In this document: positions 17,535-26,600 of the stretch, piece by piece | How the letters are laid out: each line of letters begins with the position of its first letter | Position numbering within the stretch: the stretch's first letter is position 1 | Assembly: GCA_049115695.1 (NCBI GenBank) | Contig: JAGDZR010000020.1 | Location: forward strand, 182,957-246,956 | Length of the DNA: 64,000 bases | From: JAGDZR01 sp049115695 | Lineage (GTDB): Bacteria > Bacteroidota > Bacteroidia > Cytophagales > Cyclobacteriaceae | Direction: 5' to 3' | Made by a program: the position numbers and the translations under genes | Notes under the pieces: model-generated | The model's database searches: none | Seen by the model: the letters and a program-made list of their open reading frames with translations, nothing else | What the model was told of the DNA's origin: nothing

Positions 17535-18515
17535 TTAAAAGTCTTCGTCTAAACTAAATTTTGACTTGTCATTGTCTTCGGTGTTCAATACTCCTGCTTT
17601 TTGATATTCTCCAACTCTCTTTTCGAAGAAGTTGGTCTTTCCTTGTAACGAAATCATTTCCATGAAATCAAATGGATTGCTTGCACCATATACTTTAGGG
17701 CACTCAAGCTCCATCAGCAGTCGATCGGCCACAAATTCAATGTACTGACACATCAGATCAGCATTCATTCCGATCAATTTCACAGGCAATGCATCTGTCA
17801 CAAATTCTTTCTCAATTTCCACAGCATCTTTGATGATGTCCTGAATCGTCTCGATCGGCAGTTTGTTCTCAATGTGATTATTATATAAAAGGCATGCAAA
17901 ATCACAATGTAATCCTTCGTCTCTTGAGATTAACTCATTACTAAAACTAAGTCCTGGCATCAATCCTCTCTTTTTTAACCAGAAAATCGAACAGAAACTT
18001 CCTGAGAAGAAAATACCTTCAACCGCTGCAAATGCAATCAGTCTTTCCTGAAATGATCCTTTGTCGATCCACCGTAGCGCCCACTCAGCCTTTTTGTTAA
18101 CGCAATCAAGCGTGTCTATTGCGTGGAACAAACCGTCTTTCTCCTTTGGATCCTTGACGTAGGTATCTATTAATAATGAATAAGTCTCAGAATGAATATT
18201 TTCAATCGCAATTTGGAATCCATAGAAAAACTTCGCTTCGGTATACTGGACCTCTGATACGAAATTCTCTGCAAGGTTTTCATTTACGATTCCGTCACTA
18301 GCCGCAAAAAAGGCCAACACATGCTTTATAAAGTGTTGCTCACCTTCACCTAGTTCTTTCCAATCCTTTATATCTTGACTTAGGTCGATTTCCTCAGCTG
18401 TCCAGAAGCTGGCTTCAGCTTTTTTGTAGAACTCCCAAATGTCACTGTGCACAATTGGAAAAAGTACGAACCTATCTCTGTTCTCCTTTAATATCGGTTC
18501 TTCTACTTGGCTCAT
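17535..18515 (-). CDS. nrdB: class Ia ribonucleotide reductase beta subunit
   Basis: A 326-residue radical-generating subunit. The di-iron ligands are seen as an Asp/Glu near DGIVNEN, a Glu in TEAKFFYGFQIAIENIHSE and a His two residues later; the Tyr in SETYSLL is in the right place for the stable radical, so this is a standard Fe-tyrosyl radical enzyme and not a Tyr-less variant. The C-terminal tail KFSLDEDF fits the alpha-subunit docking peptide. The gene is first in the nrdBA operon. The 480 nt before it contain a long possible leader. Confidence 0.97.
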   Translation of the reverse strand: MSQVEEPILKENRDRFVLFPIVHSDIWEFYKKAEASFWTAEEIDLSQDIKDWKELGEGEQHFIKHVLAFFAASDGIVNENLAENFVSEVQYTEAKFFYGFQIAIENIHSETYSLLIDTYVKDPKEKDGLFHAIDTLDCVNKKAEWALRWIDKGSFQERLIAFAAVEGIFFSGSFCSIFWLKKRGLMPGLSFSNELISRDEGLHCDFACLLYNNHIENKLPIETIQDIIKDAVEIEKEFVTDALPVKLIGMNADLMCQYIEFVADRLLMELECPKVYGASNPFDFMEMISLQGKTNFFEKRVGEYQKAGVLNTEDNDKSKFSLDEDF

Positions 18516-18705
18516 TTTAGTTTTAACTCATTAACATAAAACAAAAAAGCTCCCTACGTCCCACTTTCGAAACTCATAAAACACTGAGAATCAGATGTGA
18601 CACTCCAAATTCATAACGCATCGGCCTTACAAATGCGTTATATGCTGTTGGTTTTTAGGAAACCAGCCCTACTTGGAAGTGGTTTATTTTTCCTCGGCTG
18701 TGTCT
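18516..18705 (-). promoter_or_regulatory. structured leader candidate upstream of nrdB
   Basis: Read on the minus strand, a run of pairings precedes nrdB. GACAC (18701-18705) can close against GTGTC near 18599-18603; inside are a 9-bp stem ATAACGCAT with ATGCGTTAT around 18613-18642, and two mutually exclusive pairings (AAACCA with TGGTTT, or GGTTT with AAACC). Downstream, a short CTGA/TCAG hairpin extended by ACA/TGT is followed by TTTT. This layout resembles an attenuator. It does not match the conserved boxes of the AdoCbl, THF or SAM classes as I know them. Confidence 0.35.
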
Positions 18706-18762
18706 ACAAAAGTGTTAAAAAGACCTAGAAATGTCAAGCGTAATCATCACGGTGCACACGAG

Positions 18763-18903
18763 TTATTCACACTGTGTGGATAACTTCATAAATATCTATA
18801 TTACAGATATTTATAGTAGTTTTTGATCATTCAACTTTATTGAAAAAACGAAGATTTAGGCCCTTCAGATTGGTGAAAAAAAACTTTAAATTATTTATCC
18901 ACA
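18763..18903. promoter_or_regulatory. DnaA-box cluster with AT-rich inverted repeat
   Basis: Three DnaA boxes lie in 141 bp: TTATTCACA at 18763-18771, TGTGGATAA (reverse of TTATCCACA) at 18775-18783, and TTATCCACA at 18895-18903. The first two face each other across 3 nt and form one near-perfect palindrome. Between them and the third is a 10-bp inverted repeat, ATAAATATCT and its complement, around a 7-nt loop (18788-18814), inside very AT-rich DNA. The cluster sits between divergent nrdB and rplU. It could be a replication origin, or DnaA sites that control nrdBA, as in Escherichia coli. Confidence 0.5.
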
Positions 18904-18932
18904 CAATTAGACATCTTATTCTGCTGTCTTCA

Positions 18933-18963
18933 TTTGATTATTCAACTAATCATTCTATCTTTG
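18933..18963 (+). promoter_or_regulatory. Bacteroidota-type promoter of rplU-rpmA
   Basis: TTTG (18933-18936), a 19-nt spacer, then TATCTTTG (18956-18963): a complete TTTG/TAnnTTTG promoter. The rplU start is 33 nt after it. Confidence 0.75.
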
Positions 18964-18995
18964 CAGTCCTTTTTTGAAAAGAGAACGAAATTACA

Positions 18996-19304
18996 ATGTA
19001 CGCTATAGTAGATATTGCAGGTAAGCAATTTAAAGTAGAGAAAGACAAATTCATCTATGCTCCTAAAATGGAGTTGGAAGAAGGGTCTGCAGTCGATTTC
19101 GACCAAGTATTATTGGTTGATAATGACGGCAAAGTCAAAGTGGGTACTCCTAAAGTAAAAGGAGCCAAAGTATCTGGAAAGGTTCTTGGACATGTGAAAG
19201 GCGACAAAGTGATCGTTTTCAAAAAGAAAAGAAGAAAAGGATACCAGGTGAAGAACGGTCACAGACAGCAATTCACTAAAATTTTAATTGAAGACATTAA
19301 ATAA
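18996..19304 (+). CDS. rplU: 50S ribosomal protein bL21
   Basis: A 102-residue large-subunit protein that binds 23S rRNA. It starts MYAIVDIAGKQFKVEK and holds the conserved KKKRRKGY segment and QFTKILIEDI near the end, typical of bL21. Length is normal. rpmA follows 9 nt after the stop, the universal rplU-rpmA order. The promoter with both elements is just upstream. Confidence 0.97.
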   Translation: MYAIVDIAGKQFKVEKDKFIYAPKMELEEGSAVDFDQVLLVDNDGKVKVGTPKVKGAKVSGKVLGHVKGDKVIVFKKKRRKGYQVKNGHRQQFTKILIEDIK

Positions 19305-19313
19305 TTAAGATCG

Positions 19314-19577
19314 ATGGCACATAAGAAAGGTGTAGGTAGTTCTAAAAACGGTCGTGAATCGGAAAGTAAACGACTTGGAGTGAAAATCTACGGAGGACAA
19401 TCAGCTATTGCTGGAAACATCATCGTTCGTCAGCGAGGCACAAAACATCATCCTGGAAACAATGTAGGTCTTGGAAAAGATCATACTTTGTTTGCACTAT
19501 CCGATGGTGTGGTAAGATTCCAAAAAGGAAGACAGAACAGATCATTCGTTCACATTGATCCGGTCACTGGAGAGTAA
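19314..19577 (+). CDS. rpmA: 50S ribosomal protein bL27
   Basis: An 87-residue ribosomal protein that reaches the peptidyl-transferase centre. The N-terminus MAHKKGVGSSKNGRESESKR is the usual mature form without the cleaved leader found in Firmicutes. The block IIVRQRGTKHHPGNNVG is diagnostic. It ends the operon; a strong terminator follows 24 nt later. Confidence 0.97.
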   Translation: MAHKKGVGSSKNGRESESKRLGVKIYGGQSAIAGNIIVRQRGTKHHPGNNVGLGKDHTLFALSDGVVRFQKGRQNRSFVHIDPVTGE

Positions 19578-19601
19578 TCCAGATGGACTTCCAAAAAATA
19601 T

Positions 19602-19628
19602 AAAAGCGCAGTAAACTGCGCTTTTTTT
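19602..19628 (+). terminator. terminator of rplU-rpmA
   Basis: AAAGCGCAGT and ACTGCGCTTT form a 10-bp stem around AA, and seven T residues follow. Confidence 0.9.
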
Positions 19629-19645
19629 GTTTCCAATTCTCCTTC

Positions 19646-19673
19646 AACAAAAAAGCCGGATAAATCCGGCTTT
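19646..19673 (-). terminator. terminator of the HNH/NUMOD4 gene
   Basis: AAAGCCGGAT and ATCCGGCTTT pair around AA; on the minus strand the stem runs into TTTTTT. It lies just after the HNH gene stop at 19697, facing the rpmA terminator. Confidence 0.85.
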
Positions 19674-19696
19674 CTCAAAAGGTGAATTAAATGCTA

Positions 19697-20197
19697 TTAT
19701 GCATTTTCGGGTGTTTTGTTTTTCCTAGGTCTGCCTGGTAAAACGGTCGTTTCCTTAAATCCATTTTTGTAAAGCTTTTTCCTAGTCTTCCACACTTTGA
19801 AGTTGTTCTTATTACCCACTTCAAACTGCCATTTCATGTGAGAAGATCTCGACATCCACTGCAAATTATCAGCGCTGTTATTTCTCGGATTGTTATCTGT
19901 ATGAATGATCATCACCTGATCTTCGGGGCTGTCATTCGGCACAAACGCTTTAGCCACTTCCTTATGTGGATAAACTGTTCTTCTCTTGCCTTCATCATCA
20001 ATCAAATCCAGGAAATAGCATTTACACGCTTTATTCCATCTTTGACGCATCAATTTCCCTTTTAGCGTCATATTGGTCTTACTCCCTTTGTGCCAAACCT
20101 TTCGTGTAACACTTCGAATCTTACCTCTGTTAGAAATCTGATAATTCTTGAAACCGGGGATCGGTTCCCACATCTCTTCTGGTTTTTGATTAGCCAT
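19697..20197 (-). CDS. NUMOD4/HNH endonuclease-like protein
   Basis: A 166-residue protein. Residues 8-30 (MWEPIPGFKNYQISNRGKIR) are a NUMOD4 DNA-binding motif and residues 97-120 (IIHTDNNPRNNSADNLQWMS) are an HNH_3 nuclease motif with the first His, the Asn pair and the NLQW end. The C-terminal 40 residues are basic (KTRKKLYKNGFK, GRPRKNK). Such proteins are common as free-standing phage or intron-associated endonucleases; here it is a lone gene beside ribosomal protein genes with its own promoter and terminator. No intron or intein host is visible near it, so it may have a domesticated role. Confidence 0.8.
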   Translation of the reverse strand: MANQKPEEMWEPIPGFKNYQISNRGKIRSVTRKVWHKGSKTNMTLKGKLMRQRWNKACKCYFLDLIDDEGKRRTVYPHKEVAKAFVPNDSPEDQVMIIHTDNNPRNNSADNLQWMSRSSHMKWQFEVGNKNNFKVWKTRKKLYKNGFKETTVLPGRPRKNKTPENA

Positions 20198-20251
20198 CTT
20201 GTTCGCTCTTTAATAGGTTGAAAATAAACCAGCCGATTCTTAATGATTATC

Positions 20252-20259
20252 CAAAAGTA
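20252..20259 (-). promoter_or_regulatory. -7 element of the HNH/NUMOD4 gene
   Basis: On the minus strand TACTTTTG fits TAnnTTTG, 55 nt before the start at 20197. Confidence 0.4.
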
Positions 20260-20305
20260 GTGTTTTAATTACTGCCTACATAGTATGATTTAAGTTAACT
20301 GAGTT

Positions 20306-22318
20306 ATGAATAATGAATTTTGGTTGAACGGGAAAATATGCCGGCAAATGGGAATAATTATTACATTTCTATTTGTGGCATGTACCCCAACTAAAGAGCA
20401 AATGAACAAACAAAGCGATGTAAGCGATCTATCTGAAAACAAACTCGGACTGTCGCAAACGCCAAGTGGTTGGGAATTTAGAGTTTGGTCTCCAGTTGCA
20501 GAGCAAATGAGATTGAAATTTTATGCGACAGGAGTGAACGGGGAAATGATTGCTCAACATGACATGACCAAAATAGATGACGTATGGTCCATCAAACTGA
20601 AACAAGTAGAAAATCAATTTTATGCATTTCAAGCCAAAATTGATGGTCAATGGATGCAGGAAGTAGTTGATCCCTATGTCAAATTGGTTGGTGTAAATGG
20701 TCATCGAGGATATGTGGGGTTACCGTCAGTTGCCAATCCATCTGACTGGCAACTCGACAAAAGACCCATTTTTGAAGCGCCAACAGATTGGGTTATATAT
20801 GAATTGAATGTCAGGGATCTTTCTATGGATGCATCATCGAACATTGACAACAAGGGGAAATTCCTTGGGTTCACTGAGCAGGGCACAAAAAACAATAGTG
20901 GTGATGCAACTGGACTGGATCATTTGAAAGAACTCGGTATCACGCACGTTCACCTACTTCCTTCTTTTGATTTTCGATCAATCGACGAAACGAAGCTTTA
21001 CGAAAACAAATTCAATTGGGGTTATGATCCGCAGAACTACAATGTCCCTGAAGGATCCTTTAGCACAGATCCTTTCGATCCTATGTCCAGGGTGCAGGAA
21101 TTTAAACAACTCGTTCAATCACTTCACGCAAATGGTATTGGTGTTATTTTAGATGTGGTCTACAATCACACAGGATTCACTGAAACATCGCTGTTCAATC
21201 AGCTTGTACCGAACTACTACTACCGACTCAATGAAGATGGGTCATTCAGTAATGCATCTGCCTGTGGCAATGAAACAGCCTCTGAAAAGAAAATGATGCG
21301 CAAATTCATGATCGAGTCTATGGTATACTGGGCTGAAGAATATCACCTGGATGGTTTTCGAGTTGACCTCATGGGCATTCATGACATTGAAACCATGAAC
21401 CTTATTACTGAAGCACTCAAAGCAGTTTATAAGGACATTTTTGTCTATGGTGAAGGCTGGACAGCCAGCAGCAGTCCATTACCGGACTCACTTCGAGCAA
21501 TCAAGTCCAACACCCAACTGCTGGATAACATTGCAGCCTTCAGTGACGAATTCAGAGATGGAGTCAAAGGGCATTGGGCAGAAAAAACCGACAAAGGCTT
21601 TGTCTCAGGCAAAGAAGGACTTAAAGAGAGTATCAAGTTCGGAATAGTGGCATCTACCAAACACCAGCAGGTGGATTATACCAAAGTTAATTATGCAGAC
21701 GCTCCATGGGCACGTGAACCCTGGCAGCATATGTCATACGTGAGTTGCCATGACGACCTCACACTTTGGGATAAACTGAAAGTCTCTAATCCAGATGAAC
21801 CGGATGCTGAACTAGTCAAAATGCACAAGCTGGCTAATACAATGGTCATGACCTCTCAGGGTGTACCTTTTCTTCATGGAGGTGTTGACTTTCTGAGATC
21901 TAAAAATGGAGATCATAATTCATTTGAAAGCCCTGATGAAATCAATAGCATCAAGTGGGATCAAAAAACGGTTAATAAAGATGTTTTTCGATATTATCAG
22001 GAACTCATTAGACTTAGGAAACAGCATCCGGCCTTTAGGATGTCGAGCACGGTGGATATTCAGCACCATCTTCGATTCATTGACACGTCCTCTGACCTTC
22101 TCGTTGGTTTTCAACTCTCTGATAACGCCAATGGCGATTCCTGGAAAGACATCATTGTTTACTTCAATGGAAGTAAAGATTCAGCTACGATTGATCTGCC
22201 TGAAGGCAATTGGACGGTGACTGCCAATAACCACCAAATAGCGTTAAATGGTCTCGAAGAAGCTGATGGTCAATTGACAATGGCGGGAAGATCAGCATTC
22301 ATCGCTTTTCGACAGTGA
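20306..22318 (+). CDS. GH13 pullulanase-like alpha-glucan debranching lipoprotein
   Basis: A 670-residue enzyme with a lipoprotein signal (hydrophobic IIITFLFVAC, Cys27), so it is exported and lipid-anchored. A CBM48-type N-terminal domain (about 55-145, starting SGWEFRVWSPVA) precedes the GH13 barrel with the pullulanase mark FNWGYDPQNYN. Catalytic features are the Asp nucleophile in GFRVDLMG, the Glu in VYGEGW and the HDD in CHDDLTLWD. It most likely cleaves alpha-1,6 bonds in pullulan or glycogen-type glucans. The start at 20306 is chosen because the n-region KICRQ gives positive charge; an ATG at 20348 would remove it. No PUL partners (SusCD) are adjacent. Confidence 0.88.
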   Translation: MNNEFWLNGKICRQMGIIITFLFVACTPTKEQMNKQSDVSDLSENKLGLSQTPSGWEFRVWSPVAEQMRLKFYATGVNGEMIAQHDMTKIDDVWSIKLKQVENQFYAFQAKIDGQWMQEVVDPYVKLVGVNGHRGYVGLPSVANPSDWQLDKRPIFEAPTDWVIYELNVRDLSMDASSNIDNKGKFLGFTEQGTKNNSGDATGLDHLKELGITHVHLLPSFDFRSIDETKLYENKFNWGYDPQNYNVPEGSFSTDPFDPMSRVQEFKQLVQSLHANGIGVILDVVYNHTGFTETSLFNQLVPNYYYRLNEDGSFSNASACGNETASEKKMMRKFMIESMVYWAEEYHLDGFRVDLMGIHDIETMNLITEALKAVYKDIFVYGEGWTASSSPLPDSLRAIKSNTQLLDNIAAFSDEFRDGVKGHWAEKTDKGFVSGKEGLKESIKFGIVASTKHQQVDYTKVNYADAPWAREPWQHMSYVSCHDDLTLWDKLKVSNPDEPDAELVKMHKLANTMVMTSQGVPFLHGGVDFLRSKNGDHNSFESPDEINSIKWDQKTVNKDVFRYYQELIRLRKQHPAFRMSSTVDIQHHLRFIDTSSDLLVGFQLSDNANGDSWKDIIVYFNGSKDSATIDLPEGNWTVTANNHQIALNGLEEADGQLTMAGRSAFIAFRQ

Positions 22319-22357
22319 AAATAGAGATTGAAATAAATCTTAGGAATTTTTAATGCA

Positions 22358-22391
22358 TTGGTGATCAAGAATCAAATTATTTCTATATTTG
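22358..22391 (+). promoter_or_regulatory. Bacteroidota-type promoter of rplS
   Basis: TTG at 22358-22360, then TATATTTG at 22384-22391 (TAnnTTTG match), with a 23-nt spacer. The start of rplS is 43 nt after it. Confidence 0.55.
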
Positions 22392-22433
22392 CACTCCTTT
22401 TTCGGAAGGGAAGTACTCAAACGAGGTAATATC

Positions 22434-22790
22434 ATGAGCGAACTATTAGAATTTGTCGAGAACGAGAGCAAAGCAAAACGAGGCGATAATGTCCCAACTT
22501 TTGCTCCTGGAGATACAGTGAACGTTCACTATAAGATCAAAGAAGGAAATAAAGAGCGTATTCAGCAGTTTCAAGGAACTGTCATGCAAATTAAAAACAG
22601 GAATAGCTCAGGTGAGACTTTCACAGTACGTAAGGTTTCTGGAGGAATCGCTGTTGAGCGTATTTTCCCGGCACTTACACCTAATATTGAGAAGGTCGAA
22701 GTAATGAGAAAAGGTAAGGTTAGAAGAGCAAAACTTTACTATCTAAGAGGAAGAAAAGGAAAAGCGGCGAGAATCAAAGAAAAGCTGTAA
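22434..22790 (+). CDS. rplS: 50S ribosomal protein bL19
   Basis: A 118-residue large-subunit protein at the 30S-50S interface. The start MSELLEFVENESKAKRG is chosen over an upstream in-frame ATG at 22389, since the extension contains the promoter -7 element's end and no family match. The motifs FAPGDTVNVHYKIKEG, RIQQFQGTV and AKLYYLRGRKGKAARIKE are typical. A terminator follows. Confidence 0.96.
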   Translation: MSELLEFVENESKAKRGDNVPTFAPGDTVNVHYKIKEGNKERIQQFQGTVMQIKNRNSSGETFTVRKVSGGIAVERIFPALTPNIEKVEVMRKGKVRRAKLYYLRGRKGKAARIKEKL

Positions 22791-22811
22791 GAAGTTTCTA
22801 AAAATATTTGA

Positions 22812-22841
22812 AAAGCCGACTTTTAAGTTGGCTTTTTTTTT
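22812..22841 (+). terminator. terminator of rplS
   Basis: AAAGCCGACTT pairs with AAGTTGGCTTT (one G-U) around TT and is followed by a run of T. The dapF start is 12 nt after it. Confidence 0.85.
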
Positions 22842-22852
22842 GCCTTCACAAA

Positions 22853-23635
22853 ATGAAAATATTATTCACAAAATATCAGGGTACCGGAAACGACTTCATT
22901 CTAATTGACAATAGAACTGGCCGTTTCCCAAAAGAAAACATCAAGTTGATCCAGCGGCTTACCGATCGGAAATTCGGAATAGGAGCTGATGGCTTGATGC
23001 TAGTGGAAGGGCACGAACAGCATGACCTTGATTTCTTAATGACCTATTACAATGCGGATGGATCTCAAAGCCTTTGTGGTAATGGCAGTCGATGTGCCAT
23101 CCATTTTGCTCATTCACTCGGCATGATAGATGAGACGACTACATTTGAGACCACTGATGGCGTACATGAAGCATTTATCAAAGACAACTTGGTTCATTTT
23201 CAACTTCACGATGTAGCGAATGTAGGCCCATTTAAAAAACACACTTTCGTGAACACAGGATCCCCCCATCATGTCGAGATCGTGTCAGATGTCACTAATT
23301 ATAACGTGTTTGAGAATGGATCACGCATTCGAAATAGTGCGTTGTATGCACCTGAGGGGACCAATGTGAATTTCATGGAACTGACTGATAATGGTATTAA
23401 AGTTCGTACATTCGAACGAGGAGTGGAAGACGAAACTCTTTCATGTGGAACAGGCGTGACAGCTGCTGCGTTGGCAGCTAATGCCCTTGGAAAGCAAAGC
23501 CCAATCAATATTCAAACCTTGGGAGGAGAACTTTCCGTTAGTTTCATCAAAACATCTGAAAATCAATTCACAAAGATCTTTTTAGCTGGACCAGCAACTA
23601 AAGTTTTTGACGGAGAAATCGATGTTGAATTCTAG
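22853..23635 (+). CDS. dapF: diaminopimelate epimerase
   Basis: A 260-residue enzyme of lysine and peptidoglycan precursor synthesis that turns L,L-DAP into meso-DAP. The two catalytic cysteines sit in NGSRCAIHF (about residue 81) and LSCGTGVTAAAL (about residue 203), in the usual mirror-image domains. The ATG at 22853 gives MKILFTKYQGTGNDFIL, the family N-terminus; the frame extends upstream into the terminator. Downstream secA begins after 64 nt with a possible TAACTTTA near-consensus -7 element. Confidence 0.95.
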   Translation: MKILFTKYQGTGNDFILIDNRTGRFPKENIKLIQRLTDRKFGIGADGLMLVEGHEQHDLDFLMTYYNADGSQSLCGNGSRCAIHFAHSLGMIDETTTFETTDGVHEAFIKDNLVHFQLHDVANVGPFKKHTFVNTGSPHHVEIVSDVTNYNVFENGSRIRNSALYAPEGTNVNFMELTDNGIKVRTFERGVEDETLSCGTGVTAAALAANALGKQSPINIQTLGGELSVSFIKTSENQFTKIFLAGPATKVFDGEIDVEF

Positions 23636-23699
23636 TGCAAGACCAGTGAAAACAGATTAACTTTAGCGCTCTTTTTTAAGCGGAAAATCGAAAGACAAT

Positions 23700-26600
23700 A
23701 TGTTAGATTCATTTGCAAAAAGCTTTGCAAAAATATTTGGGACGAAATCGGAGAGAGATCTAAAACAGCTACTACCAATTGTCAAGCAGATCAACGAGGA
23801 ATTTAAAGCCCTTGAATCCATTAGTGATGACCAACTCAGAGGCAGGACCAATGAGCTAAAAGGTGTCATATCGGATCGGCTGAAACCCATTGATGATCAG
23901 CTTGAAGCATTACATCAAAAGGTAGCAGATGACCAGGATTTGGCTATTGATGAAAAGGAGGAAATTTTCAAGCAAATTGATGCCCTGGAAGAAGATAGGG
24001 ACAAAGATCTTGAGAAGATCCTGCTAGAAATTCTTCCTGCCGGTTTTGCTGTTGTTAAAGAAACGGCCAGAAGGCTTTCTGAAAACAAGCAACTGGAAGT
24101 CGAGGCAACTCTTTGGGACAAGCAAATAGCTGCTGAAAAAGACAATGTAGAAATTCAGGGCAACACGGCCATTTGGAAAAACAAATGGTCTGCGGCTGGT
24201 ACGGAAGTAGAGTGGAACATGATTCACTATGATGTCCAACTCATTGGCGGAATGGTCCTCCATCAGGGAAAAATTTCTGAAATGGCAACTGGTGAAGGGA
24301 AAACCCTCGTAGCGACGCTTCCTGCCTACCTCAATGCACTTTCAGGTCGAGGTGTGCATGTTGTAACCGTGAATGACTACCTGGCAAAGCGAGATTCTGA
24401 ATGGAATGCCCCCTTATTTGAGTTTCATGGGTTGAAAATTGACTGTATTGATAAATATCAGGCAAACTCCCCCGAACGTAGAGAAGCATATCAAAAGGAC
24501 ATCATCTATGGCACCAATAATGAATTTGGATTTGACTACCTGAGAGACAACATGTCTCGAACCACTGAAGAGTTGGTGCAGGGTAAACACCATTTCGCAA
24601 TGGTGGATGAGGTAGATTCCGTCCTCATTGATGATGCCAGAACTCCATTGATCATATCTGGGCCAATTCCTAAAGGTGACGAACATGAGTTTTACGAACT
24701 AAAGCCAAGAATTCAAAGACTGGTAGATGCCCAGCGAAAACTGGTTACCGACTTTCTCAATACAGCAAAGCGCGAATTTAAAAACGGCAATGAGAAAGAT
24801 GCAGGACTACCGCTATTTAGAGCGTTCAGAGGCTTACCAAAGCTCAAGCCATTAATAAAATTCTTAAGCGAAACTGGTGTACGTCAGGCGCTTCAAAAAA
24901 CTGAGAACTTCTACCTTCAGGACAATCAAAAAATGATGCCCGAAGCTGATGATCCATTATACTTCACGATTGAAGAAAAGAATAATTCAATTGAACTGAC
25001 AGAGAAAGGAATTGACCTGATCACAGGTGAAGGTGAAGATCCTAACTTCTTCATCATGCCTGACATTGCAGATGAGATCAACAAATTGGAAGCAGATGCT
25101 AGCTTGTCAGATGGTGAAAAGCTGAAGGCCAAGGACGAGCTTATCAAAGATTATAACATCAAGTCTCAGCGTATTCACTCTGTCAACCAACTGTTGAGAG
25201 CATACTGTTTATACGAAAAGGATACTGAATACATTGTTGTTGACAGCAAAGTGAAAATTGTTGACGAGCAGACTGGACGTGTGATGGAAGGTCGTCGATA
25301 TTCAGATGGACTACACCAGTCAATAGAAGCCAAGGAAAATGTCAAAGTAGAAGATGCTACGCAGACCTATGCGACGGTCACCTTGCAAAACTATTTCCGA
25401 ATGTATCACAAGCTTGCAGGTATGACAGGTACTGCAGAGACCGAAGCGCAAGAGTTTTGGGATATCTATGAGCTAGATGTGATTGTTATTCCAACTAACC
25501 GTCCAATTGTCAGGAAGGACATGAACGACAAGGTTTATAAAACCATGCGTGAAAAGTTCAATGCTGTAGCGGACGAAATCAATGAGCTTACAAGCAAAGG
25601 GCGTCCGGTACTGGTTGGAACAACCTCGGTTGAAATATCTGAAGTACTCAGTAGAATGCTGGGAATGAGAAACATCAAGCATCAGGTACTCAACGCCAAA
25701 CAACATGCCAAAGAAGCAGATGTGGTCGCTGAAGCAGGTAAACCAGGTACGGTTACCATTGCGACTAACATGGCGGGTCGTGGAACAGACATCAAACTTA
25801 CACCAGAAGCTAAGGCGGCTGGTGGTTTGGCCATCATTGGTACCGAAAGACATGAATCAAGACGTGTTGATCGTCAGTTGCGTGGTAGGTCAGGACGTCA
25901 GGGAGATGTTGGGTCATCTCAATTCTTCGTATCGCTGGAAGACAACCTAATGCGTATGTTCTTCTCGGATCGCATGGCGAAAATCATGGACCGCCTGGGC
26001 TTGAAAGAGGGTGAAGTGATTGAACATAGCATGATCACAAAATCCATTGAGCGTGCTCAAAAGAAGGTAGAGGAAAACAACTTCGCCATCAGAAAGAGAC
26101 TCCTGGAATATGATGATGTTATGAACTCGCAAAGAGAGGTGATCTATAAGCGTCGTAAAAACGCATTATTTGGTGAGCGATTACAGCTCGATCTCATGAA
26201 CATGCTTTACGATATAGCCGAAGATATTGCAGTTGGGGCCAAAATTGATGACAATATCGATAGCCTCAAACTCAACACAATTGGCGTTCTGGGAATTGAC
26301 TATCAAATCACTAAGGAAGAGCTGTCCAAAATTGATCAAATGGTGCTGGCTGAAAAAATTTACGATGAAGCATATGCCTCGTATCAGCGCAAGAATCAGG
26401 CGATCTTGGATAAAGCACTTCCAATTCTAAAAGATTTGCACAAAAACAGGGGCGCAACCATTCAGAATGTCCTCATACCATTCACTGATAGTAAAAAACA
26501 AATTGGGGTTGGTGTAAATCTTGTAAAGGCAATTGAGACGGAGGGCAAGGAAGTTTTGATCACAATGGAAAAAATGATCACACTTGCCATCATAGATCAG

